Below are positions 40,201 to 45,486 of a DNA stretch of 64,000 nt, in pieces. How positions within the stretch are numbered: position 1 is the first letter of the stretch; every line of letters begins with the position of its first letter. The notes beneath the pieces were generated by a model. The model worked only from the letters and a program-made list of their open reading frames with translations, did no database searches and was not told the DNA's origin. Origin of the DNA: Pseudoalteromonas rubra (GTDB lineage Bacteria > Pseudomonadota > Gammaproteobacteria > Enterobacterales > Alteromonadaceae); the NCBI RefSeq assembly GCF_001482385.1, contig NZ_CP013611.1, positions 1,674,001 through 1,738,000 on the forward strand. Direction: 5' to 3'. A program made the translations under genes and the position numbers.

Positions 40201-42152
40201 CTCGTTGCATATGCATACACCCGGAGTCGCTTACCATGGTCCGCAAACTTGGTCTGGATCGTCGTTAAATATGAAATCTTACCGTAAACGTTGACCTTAC
40301 TTGCTTTCATCGGGTAGGAAGCACCATCCAAGGTCGCCCGCATATTAAGCCTGCTCGTATTTCTAAATCGTGAGAAGTTTACTTCAATCAAACCGGCTCC
40401 CAGGTCCTTTAATTGGATCTCAGGTACCTCAGGCTCACCCACTTTTTCCTCAATGAGCGCGATCCCAGGGAGGCGAGCCGTAGATGAATTGCCATCATTA
40501 TCTGTCGCCACTAAGGTAAGCTCAATATTGTCCCCTGCATCCTTATTAGATGGCCTCCAACTGAAGCTTATACGCTTTGCATCTGCTGAAGAGCTGGCCA
40601 AAGGCAGCTCTAAATTATCTATAGAAGGTGAAATACTGATACCGTCAGTTACTGACGTGCCATTTCTGTATAAGGTCAAGGAAGTCAGTTTAGGCACTTT
40701 ACCGTCAGCAGTACGCCGAGAAAAGGCTGACGCATACACCGTAAAATCAAGAGGAAATCGGCCTATAAGGTAAGATGACTTGGTTGGCGCTTTTACAGAA
40801 ATTCCAAAAAAGTTCGCATAATTGATCACTTGCGAAAAGGCATTGGAAGCGCCTTCATTCGTCACCGCATAAGCATAGTATGTAAACTGACCCGACTGAC
40901 CAGGTGCATCCAGGGTCATTGTACAATTAGTACTACTGGTACTACACGTTTTTACCGCCGTAGCACACCCATTGTTGGTCGCCTGATAATTACCCGGTGC
41001 ACGGCAAATCTTGTACTCTTTTATGCCGGACGTATGGCTGGCAGTTGCCGTTAAAGTCACAGATTCATCGATAAAGGGACTGGTATTCGTTGCAGCTAAA
41101 GTCACTTCCGGTGGCGTTGTCAGAGTAACGTTAAACGACTTTGTCTGGCTTGCGCCTTTTCGGTCTGTCACCTGGACTTCCATCGGAGAGATAGACTCTG
41201 TAACCGGGATGACGATGCCGGTGCACTTCAGCGTACGTGTAGAGCGCTCACAGGTGTTATCGGTAAAAGAGGCTACATCAGTATAACCATTACCTATATT
41301 GAGCTCTATTTTGTCTATTCGATTAGAGTAACCGTCATCATTATCATGCCCTTTCACTTCTAAGGTTAGGTTATCACCCGACACGACCTCATATTTCCCC
41401 CCATCCTCGGCTTCTGTGCCATCTATTTTTACTTGGAGCGTAGGGGGCGTATTTTCCTCTTTGATCAAATATGAATAGGTATGCGAGGCAGTATTACCTT
41501 TGCTATCTTCTAAAACTGCTTTAAATTTGTAGGTCGCATTCGCAATAAATTGGCTTTTCCAGATAGATTTGCCACACTCGTAGAAACCATCCTTATTTAG
41601 TTTTAAATCGCATACTCTTGTAGCACCGCTGTCTTCTCTCTTAACGCCATTTAAGTATATTTCGTATGACAGTTTGAAAGAGGTGACATCTTTATTTACA
41701 TCTTTAAATATAACTTTACTAAAAGCACTCCGTGCATCATAACTGACTTCATTGTCAGTCCCCGAGTAAGTCGCAGACACTAATTCGGGCGCGGTATTAT
41801 CATTTACTTTGATATCTCTATCGCAATAGTATTCTGGATCGCTTTCACTATTATGATTCATCAGTCTAAGTGATACTGTGTATATACCAGCACTCGGAAA
41901 AGTGTAATGCACTGAAGTAGAGGTAGAACTACTGCGTAGGGTCGTGGTTCCCCGTTTTAGCGTAAGCCGTTGATAAGGTTTGCTACTAAAAGTGTAACTT
42001 GCTGTATCACTTCCAAGCGTCACATGTTTTTCTTCGCCGGTAATCGCATGTAGATCAGAGGCATTACATACAGGTACACGTGCGGTATAGGCTTGCACTG
42101 TGCAGGTTAGTAGCGTGAAACAGGCCAGTACAATTGATTTGAATAAACTCAC
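31281..42152 (-). CDS. Giant secreted SpvB/RHS polymorphic toxin with C-terminal lambda-type lysozyme (GH104) domain
   Basis: The start is GTG at 42152: GGAGG lies 8 nt upstream and it forms a GTGA overlap with the previous gene's stop. A frame extension to GTG 42167 is less likely. The 3623-residue product has, in order: a signal peptide (about 1-25); Ig/cadherin/Fn3-like modules (about 30-850); a PQQ-propeller-like section (about 900-1040); a DUF4214-like helical segment (about 1130-1220) and a Ca-binding DSDKDGLSD motif (about 1240); an SpvB domain (from about 1390, TGSFRVTESGAASYSVPIAL); FG-GAP/VCBS repeats (about 1750-2150); RHS repeats; and the RHS core end (DADTGRFMQADP near 3230, then NPLSRIDPSGY near 3265, the usual self-cleavage site). 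A Gly/Ala-rich pre-toxin stretch leads to residues 3477-3623, which resemble phage lambda endolysin (SAAGKYQF, LGLEDFSPHSQD, RRWEAFP; candidate catalytic Glu at about 3487/3489). No PAAR or VgrG is present. Confidence 0.9.
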   Translation of the reverse strand: MSLFKSIVLACFTLLTCTVQAYTARVPVCNASDLHAITGEEKHVTLGSDTASYTFSSKPYQRLTLKRGTTTLRSSSTSTSVHYTFPSAGIYTVSLRLMNHNSESDPEYYCDRDIKVNDNTAPELVSATYSGTDNEVSYDARSAFSKVIFKDVNKDVTSFKLSYEIYLNGVKREDSGATRVCDLKLNKDGFYECGKSIWKSQFIANATYKFKAVLEDSKGNTASHTYSYLIKEENTPPTLQVKIDGTEAEDGGKYEVVSGDNLTLEVKGHDNDDGYSNRIDKIELNIGNGYTDVASFTDNTCERSTRTLKCTGIVIPVTESISPMEVQVTDRKGASQTKSFNVTLTTPPEVTLAATNTSPFIDESVTLTATASHTSGIKEYKICRAPGNYQATNNGCATAVKTCSTSSTNCTMTLDAPGQSGQFTYYAYAVTNEGASNAFSQVINYANFFGISVKAPTKSSYLIGRFPLDFTVYASAFSRRTADGKVPKLTSLTLYRNGTSVTDGISISPSIDNLELPLASSSADAKRISFSWRPSNKDAGDNIELTLVATDNDGNSSTARLPGIALIEEKVGEPEVPEIQLKDLGAGLIEVNFSRFRNTSRLNMRATLDGASYPMKASKVNVYGKISYLTTIQTKFADHGKRLRVYAYATRIHNRELIKGEEGSSEPITVVNHETKSHAPVFSSDITQAGGHFTLNWVANTDGVTQSYQLAAWKGLPSDRSRAPHSVLTTTTGTSYQVRNIVQGHYTYEIRACNSQGVCTAGQQHTVEHIAPYIDTAKIEECGAECTAPKAKVTVSGVGFSASQSALYARLRGTGDTFYISPQDLSLSGYTLTGTLPEIVHDALLDNGVEITITNGVLSGDAENNTYLENTIILDETGSAQRPNLRGREFTVSENKVLYVGGEEGGLKAHKVNLDGDLQYLWTYPESNHQNVPVTAKPLVRLEPIAETAGARKIDNIYFGSLNHHFYRLTYDPIANLEVTTKWQFQTQGEIRAGAQFDQNNALLIGSMDEALYSLDAKTGLANWHYTFPRSGGIVMPPKVSASGHIYVTTADREVHVIDQRMIGANAVKWQEIDALALQFEDEIKEWEAQWWHPDQNTDGLVVLTKAMLVLLQRTPSKKELSFMAYLMVNGHPLNEMINALINIEPSLSESSNAQFISTLFDYLLLKDGADQVLSGATYGSGDQAYWVGILEMGVTRADVIIDLLGQSNNQYEAATFNLLKYFYGRCLVSDYCDYDYDSDKDGLSDRVEEAIGTNPADHRDGLHIPTLSATEQSGIIEFMLTAPGRVEEYQLYALQPGNPQYQLFATLDPDKTKADNVGALTKIFKQNGSYQFKALACVKLPDSLADKVLSRCSNNYSNEAQIIITSSAVEGSPSVALPSVEVAPEQAPSESVLLAHARLQPTTGSFRVTESGAASYSVPIALPAGITGVQPEVSLNYSSQGGDGLVALGWNLSATSGISRCRQTKAQDGQFKGLTLSEDDRYCLDGQRLISKALQTHSGSFEGEQIADEYMTEIDAQITVYKLGEGSQSQFVVLAKDGSVKRYGASETSRTNLTDADGVVHTMSWMLSEVKDNLGHQSTTINYVYTELTDPDHSANSGKVLSEINYSGNRVVFTHEVGALRHAGYVDTAKVTQFARLSNIEVFNHEGAELAHYDLDFVDAVNGTRLLQSIAHCRGSVCRAPVSFSYDAFANKLDFEAFSSVYSKERMDNALSSVTLADLKASGLAQLVTLEQTDKGAKRYTLCVYQGHTYQAAEELACRDIYRKDDQESVSMFAIDHDLDGRQTLMINLRSEHTSDANPGYWAHYALSDNNQLQTLSLPEGWPANHYMREIKPADLNGDGYADLVYKHKKDDPNLYVRLADPETKAFGHQYVLGTDVGEGNFYGYGDFTSKGTDWHVIDMNFDGLADIVALKCDSTHCNNDDAKRLAVHYNQGETGYGGFNPFLTETIASDEKIELLTPSDVNGDGLVDLMYLATPTYNHDVKQWHVQLNQSSERVKFRKVFVATAKSSNDTLSVSELIPPMSMDIDKNGKADLFFKEKNTKKWRRYEWSTQSERFTKLSDNAFELAVDTRGGDFAFFSDYDGNGVADILIKHDYGVSVRYNLSQRPTAGMLLEVNQGYAGHTNSTTIHYGLMSDRAVYTDLNDDLTADLGLFNAQQLLVSKMTGAGVLVASVETDSPSNRSGALSADKAKVDYHYQGARVQFGGRGPLGFKVLKTTTQKDGKTFETTTRYHQAFPLTGMPYSTHKRMQTADTSELLSISVNEYNKQKTQQLNDVTAYRVYNSDSRECSAVVDSGVSVSAYTCTDTTTLQDTYGNVKNLTVNTYDVDASGAEHFTTVGATGTVQHSVVTENQYGTTEEHQRLGRLSETKVTHSGEGLTAISKTSHFEYYPQNHAHENMLHKEVVGKGLGCEYELTAEHSYDNVGNKVKVQSENTACTGAERETRTSETIFDAQGRYVLHTKKSGSKSTLSLISEKVRTVELGQHTLTRRNAFGQPLELIDSNGVLTYLTYDHFGGKVGSYRTTGAQAYSYFTACGSNENCVVRLNKEVNGVLREKHLLDKLGRTYSVSKLTVLENHWLTSGYQFDRYGRNDVVIEAGSEAVTNTYDALDRVTSVYDANSGTTSETKFEGRKATVTVSGSDIRAQVKSTLSNAIGQTVQVIDNINHTLDYTYNALGAQLTVQSSAEAANDRLLSTITYDDMGRKESVQDSDRGYWQYTYNAFGELRKQTDARGVKLTMEYDFLGRKIQQEQTTPEGVFAEGTSTWVYGDTNDTVHRLISSSQGSDWGQTYYYDKLGRAAATLTSLDSTSQCTGQVSDVGSTGDLRITDGSNLDPIDNLCVIQQSFYDSYSRLALQFDDYRRDEQGNFIEARGVAMTYQNGQLLAKTEARNSNKGQVYYKVTALNARGQVTTYEKGGVTMNITYDQKGMVEKIADSNFAIQSDVYSFDSLGNLISRKQIGMDTRTYHYDDMNRVLGVNNVDLFKYSASGNLTEKADYLIGTDVDCPGYEGSSVLVLGRWTQRYGEDNTPLHAISSRSRIASSSCLGTLPAKTESFSYDANGNQITRSGSDGTTSIEYSARNKAVEMTGNGETVTFRYDANNRRYKRVDESNTVYYVGALELTKPKGEDGKSVINRYIGNDAQQTYYDTGMSKTKWLFTDHQGSTIVVTNSEHKVLTRYAYDIFGKQREVEQNTDLIGEVFNNISDNLRAYTGHEPVSLGGDKRIIHMNGRIYDADTGRFMQADPVVQAPSNIQSYNAYSYVLNNPLSRIDPSGYISLGKILSPALRPMIKLSSKVIGPTLTNIIGNIAFYKLGDFVGSAYWSYNFTRAMGGSSSQAFKAGAIAAVSAEAFNQIGQAFDGTGGAFWNTGGVGHVATHALTGGIISVLQGGKFGHGFWSAGLTKGLNINGIVGTQQGAGWSALRITMAAVVGGTVSKVTGGKFSNGATTAAFAQAFNGEAQATRQARARARAERQLKDPRVKAMLDMLGEAESNGRYNVRNGGDTFDSFGSHPGRHTNGNSAAGKYQFTEATWDEYSGKLGLEDFSPHSQDLAAVKLMDQVGAIDELMRDNPIGAISRIGRRWEAFPYSVHSSGSFGSSYEHQSLRPSFEFLQSKYYIRLVHGNYE

Positions 42153-43510
42153 AGCTTTTCCCTCCACACCACTGGTAATATTTGTATTTGATTATTTGTA
42201 GAAGGAGTTTGCGTTTGCTCTGAGCCAAACCATTGGTTCATCGTATTACTAATAGTGGATGGTACGGTCCGTGTCGGCACATCAACTCCAAAAATCTCGT
42301 TTTCACTATTTTGCATAATAAATTGCTGACGCTCGCCCGAATCGTCGGTAATGAGCGAAGGTGTGTTTATAAATTCAGCGCTTACTCCCCCAATTCGATA
42401 CTCATTGAGTACGATACTCAGGTCACTTGGGTCTAAGACTTGTATCAAACCATCACGCTGAAAAACGTATACCCCATTCTCTACATTTCGGGATTCTGTA
42501 AAGAATGTGCTGACTGCACTCAGGTTGCTTGATGGAGCCTGGTTAATGATTACAGGACTGGCGAGCACATTGCTGCTCTTCTCTTCACTGCATGAATGCA
42601 TCTTGCCATCCGCTAAAAACGCACTACATACCTTTCCTTTGCCATTCCGCATACTCATTGTAAAGATGAGTTTATCCCCATCAATTACCGGGGCGCTGTT
42701 CACCACCCCGGCCAGTGGTATGTCCCAATCACCATGCCAATCAATAATTTTGCCAGCTTCTTTAGTTACCGAATAGCGATGCAACCTGCCGCCATGCGTT
42801 GCAAAATACAGATTATCTTCGTACTCCAGCACTGAACGCTCAACAACATCAAGGCCTGACAAAAATAAAGGCTGAAGAAAGCTGCCTTTTACACCGTTCA
42901 ACTCAACCGGGTTTTCAGGTAAAGTTGCGATTGAAAGTACTCTCGAAGTTGATTTACCACCAAAGTCATGGGCTGTCAGTGTGAAACTGGACATGCTACT
43001 TAAATGGCTTTTTAGAGTTCCTTGAGTTGGATTCAGCGCGTTCCAACTATATGTAGCTCCGTCCTGTGTCGATTTCATTATGGATACAGTGGCGGCTCCG
43101 CTAACTTGCCAGCTTACTTCTACCAACCCGTAATCATCAACCTGACTGCGATTGCTATAGAAAGCTTTGACCGAAAATGGTTCGCTGACTACTCTGTTTT
43201 GCTGCTTCGCCACAGCACATCCATATTCGTCACATGCTGTCACACGATAAACGCCCGATGCTGTTGCAGGCATTGTGTACCGGGTCCCTGACACATTCGC
43301 GTTTACCATCTCCCATTTGCCGTCAACAAATTGTTCGATCCGATAATATTTTGCTAAACGCGCAGCCGTCCACACCAATGTATCACCTGCACTATCAGGT
43401 TTAACCGAAACATAAATAGGCGCATATGCCTGCTTAAACTCCGATGCCATGGAACAATTGATGATGAGGAAGCTCAGAAAAACAAACAAAATTGAGAGTC
43501 GATTAGCCAT
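42149..43510 (-). CDS. Secreted Fn3/propeller-like protein, first gene of the toxin operon
   Basis: This 453-residue protein has a signal peptide (about 1-22). An Fn3-like module follows (about 30-105: DTLVWTAARLAKYYRIEQF, GVYRVTACDEYGC), then an Ig-like module (about 110-195) and a PQQ/quinoprotein-type repeat region (about 210-400: DNLYFATHGGRLHRYSV, SAPVIDGDKLIFTM). The same order of Fn3 then propeller repeats appears near the N-terminus of the giant protein encoded next. Its TGA overlaps the giant gene's GTG by 4 nt, so the two are translationally coupled. I infer an accessory or co-secreted partner of the RHS toxin. No family name can be assigned with confidence. Confidence 0.75.
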   Translation of the reverse strand: MANRLSILFVFLSFLIINCSMASEFKQAYAPIYVSVKPDSAGDTLVWTAARLAKYYRIEQFVDGKWEMVNANVSGTRYTMPATASGVYRVTACDEYGCAVAKQQNRVVSEPFSVKAFYSNRSQVDDYGLVEVSWQVSGAATVSIMKSTQDGATYSWNALNPTQGTLKSHLSSMSSFTLTAHDFGGKSTSRVLSIATLPENPVELNGVKGSFLQPLFLSGLDVVERSVLEYEDNLYFATHGGRLHRYSVTKEAGKIIDWHGDWDIPLAGVVNSAPVIDGDKLIFTMSMRNGKGKVCSAFLADGKMHSCSEEKSSNVLASPVIINQAPSSNLSAVSTFFTESRNVENGVYVFQRDGLIQVLDPSDLSIVLNEYRIGGVSAEFINTPSLITDDSGERQQFIMQNSENEIFGVDVPTRTVPSTISNTMNQWFGSEQTQTPSTNNQIQILPVVWREKL

Positions 43511-43966
43511 GCAGATTTTGACCTGATTTTATTTATTAAAATCAAGTTGTTTACATATGTTATTTCAAAAGCACACGAAAAACAACACAATAAAAACACC
43601 GAAAAAATTAAATAACAATTAAACAAAAAAGATAACCAAGAAGAGTCAATTTTAGAGGGGTACTTAAAGGTATTGCATACTGAGAGTAAATATAAGCGAA
43701 TTAAAATTGAGTATTTATTTACCCAATTTTAACAATTTAAAGGCCAGGAATATAGATTCTATGCAAATAAGCCCCTGATGAATACGACCATCAAAGATTG
43801 AGCTTATCATGAAAATATGACACGAAAGTTGCTCATTCAATCGGGTTTTAATTAATCAACTTATACAACTACACACCCCTAATTACACCTGTATATAAAC
43901 TAACAGCACCCCAGGCTTCGAGCAGCGAAAGTGCATTTCCAAAGGAAATCCTTCCCGGCATGTAAC
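43511..43966. other. A+T-rich leader/promoter region of the toxin operon
   Basis: This non-coding stretch of about 455 bp is strikingly A+T-rich, especially 43540-43870. It should hold the minus-strand promoter of the toxin operon and separates it from the tRNA repeat array. No gene is supported. Confidence 0.5.
43524..43544. promoter_or_regulatory. Perfect inverted repeat upstream of the toxin operon
   Basis: TGATTTTA-TTTAT-TAAAATCA, an 8-bp perfect dyad with 5-nt spacer, sits 13 bp before the first start codon. It could be an operator or a stem in the 5' leader of the mRNA near the ribosome site. Confidence 0.4.
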
Positions 43967-44150
43967 AGAAACAAAAAAGCCCCGCTAAAGCGAGGCTTTT
44001 TAATAATGGTGCCCAGAGGCGGACAAAGTGGTCCGGAACCACTTTGAACAGCTTCAGCTGGCCGCTTGCGGTGAAATACAAGGACGTATTTCATCATCAA
44101 ACCACCCGCAGGCGTGTTCGATGATGCCAACATAATTCACAGCATAGCTC
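43967..44150. repeat. 184-bp tandem repeat, unit 1
   Basis: The unit holds a terminator hairpin (AAAAAGCCCCGCTAAAGCGAGGCTTTTT-type), the last about 20 bases of tRNA-Phe (TGGTGCCCAGAGGCGGA on this strand), a hairpin AAAGTGGT-CCGGA-ACCACTTT, and a spacer ending CACAGCATAGCTC-like text. Unit 2 repeats it with few changes at exactly 184 bp. Confidence 0.85.
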
Positions 44151-44334
44151 AGAAACAAAAAAGCCCCGCTAATGCGAGGCTTTTGAATAATGGTGCCCAG
44201 TGGCGGACAAAGTGGTCCGGAACCACTTTGAACAGCTTTAGCTGGCCGCGTGCGGTGAAATAAAAGGACGTATTTCATCATCGAACCACTCGCAGGCGTT
44301 CTCGATGATGCCAACATAATTCACAGCATAGCTC
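44151..44334. repeat. 184-bp tandem repeat, unit 2
   Basis: Near-identical to unit 1 (differences include AGAGGCGG to AGTGGCGG and CTTCAGC to CTTTAGC). It is followed by a third terminator copy at 44335 that leads into the complete tRNA-Phe gene, so the units look like tRNA-Phe loci that lost their 5' parts. Confidence 0.85.
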
Positions 44335-44338
44335 AGAA

Positions 44339-44371
44339 ACAAAAAAGCCCCGCTAATGCGAGGCTTTTTAA
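44339..44371 (-). terminator. Rho-independent terminator of the tRNA array
   Basis: On the minus strand AAAAAGCCTCGC-ATTA-GCGGGGCTTTTTT directly follows the last tRNA-Phe. Two more copies lie in the downstream 184-bp units (about 43974-44002 and 44157-44186). Confidence 0.85.
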
Positions 44372-44374
44372 TAA

Positions 44375-44450
44375 TGGTGCCCAGAGGCGGAATCGAACCA
44401 CCGACACGAGGATTTTCAATCCTCTGCTCTACCGACTGAGCTATCTGGGC
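44375..44450 (-). tRNA. tRNA-Phe (GAA), copy 1
   Basis: A 76-nt cloverleaf with encoded CCA: acceptor GCCCAGA pairs with TCTGGGC, D-arm AGCTCAGTCGGTAGAGC, anticodon loop with GAA (ATTGAAAAT), T-loop GGTTCGATTCC. It is identical to the other three Phe copies as far as read. Confidence 0.95.
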
Positions 44451-44556
44451 TAAAACTGGTTATATTGTGCCATTCTTTCGTCCATGAAGCGGTGGCCTGT
44501 CGTCGTCCTGACTCCACCTCAACAAGCTGCGAAGCGATGCTTCGGTCTTGTTTCGC

Positions 44557-44575
44557 CCAACTGAGTTATCTGGGC
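44557..44575 (-). pseudogene. tRNA 5'-fragment
   Basis: Minus-strand GCCCAGATAACTCAGTTGG matches the first 19 bases of tRNA-Phe at 17 positions, then diverges. It is followed leftwards by a spacer hairpin CGAAGC-ATC-GCTTCG. Confidence 0.65.
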
Positions 44576-44586
44576 TAAAAATAAAA

Positions 44587-44662
<76 letters not shown>

Positions 44663-44673
44663 ACACTTAATAA

Positions 44674-44749
44674 TGGTGCCCAGAGGCGGAATCGAACCAC
44701 CGACACGAGGATTTTCAATCCTCTGCTCTACCGACTGAGCTATCTGGGC
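44674..44749 (-). tRNA. tRNA-Phe (GAA), copy 2
   Basis: Identical in sequence to copy 1. It lies 11 bp from tRNA-Thr copy 1. Confidence 0.95.
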
Positions 44750-44857
44750 TAAAACTGGTTATATTGTGCGTTCTGTAGTTAAACGCATATCAAGACAATG
44801 CCTTGATAATGACTGAAACTTTATCATTTCAGTCGAACTCAACTATGAGTTAATAAA

Positions 44858-44933
<76 letters not shown>

Positions 44934-44944
44934 ACACTTAATAA

Positions 44945-45020
44945 TGGTGCCCAGAGGCGGAATCGAACCACCGACACGAGGATTTTCAATCCTCTGCTCT
45001 ACCGACTGAGCTATCTGGGC
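44945..45020 (-). tRNA. tRNA-Phe (GAA), copy 3
   Basis: Same sequence as copy 1, 11 bp upstream (in transcription) of tRNA-Thr copy 2. Confidence 0.95.
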
Positions 45021-45119
45021 AAAAACTGGTTATATTGTGCTGTATAATTCATCCTGAAGCAGCGTTCGGGCTCGACGTCCTGTCTCGCGTTCGATTAGCT
45101 GCGAAGCGTTGCTTCGGTC

Positions 45120-45151
45120 TAATCTCACCCAACTGATTAAGTCAGGCGCAC
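45120..45151 (-). pseudogene. Degenerate tRNA-like fragment
   Basis: Minus-strand GGTGCGCCTGACTTAATCAG then TTGGGTGAGA resembles a decayed tRNA 5' region (compare GCCGACTTAGCTCAGTTGG). The adjacent spacer repeats the GACCGAAGC..CGCTTCGCAGC text found near 44530. Confidence 0.5.
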
Positions 45152-45159
45152 CTTAATAA

Positions 45160-45235
45160 TGGTGCCCAGAGGCGGAATCGAACCACCGACACGAGGATTT
45201 TCAATCCTCTGCTCTACCGACTGAGCTATCTGGGC
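45160..45235 (-). tRNA. tRNA-Phe (GAA), copy 4
   Basis: First tRNA of the array in transcription order, same sequence as copy 1. The promoter should lie to the right (45236-45300), in the spacer divergent to the hybrid kinase gene. Confidence 0.95.
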
Positions 45236-45486
45236 GTGCGGCGTATTAAACGGGTTTTGCCTTGTTAAGTCAACTTTTTTTTTAATCTCCGTGTCCGACT
45301 GAACACTATTCCGACAAAACCCGTCTATTCGCTTAAATTTCCCTCTGTATTTGGTATTTTGAAGCACTTTATGGCGCCGTCTTATCTCTTGTCATGCGCA
45401 AAAACGGGGAGAATTCATCCAGCATAGGTGATAGGATTGCAACCAACAAAGAAACATAGCACAAAAGTTGGGTCCGGAATTACATA

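Noticed and set aside
31281..42152. T6SS-delivered Rhs effector
   Set aside because: The protein has a Sec signal peptide and no PAAR domain, and no vgrG, hcp or adaptor gene is in the window.
42966..43300. Separate plus-strand genes opposite the toxin operon
   Set aside because: The many plus-strand frames across 31-43.5 kb are shadows of the long minus-strand genes.
43869..44317. Three overlapping minus-strand frames of 70-87 codons in the 184-bp repeats
   Set aside because: Their similarity to each other comes from the tandem repeat itself; they run through terminator hairpins and tRNA-Phe 3' ends and are not genes.
43967..44334. CRISPR-like array
   Set aside because: The repeat unit is a 184-bp tandem copy, not short repeats with unique spacers, and no cas genes are present.
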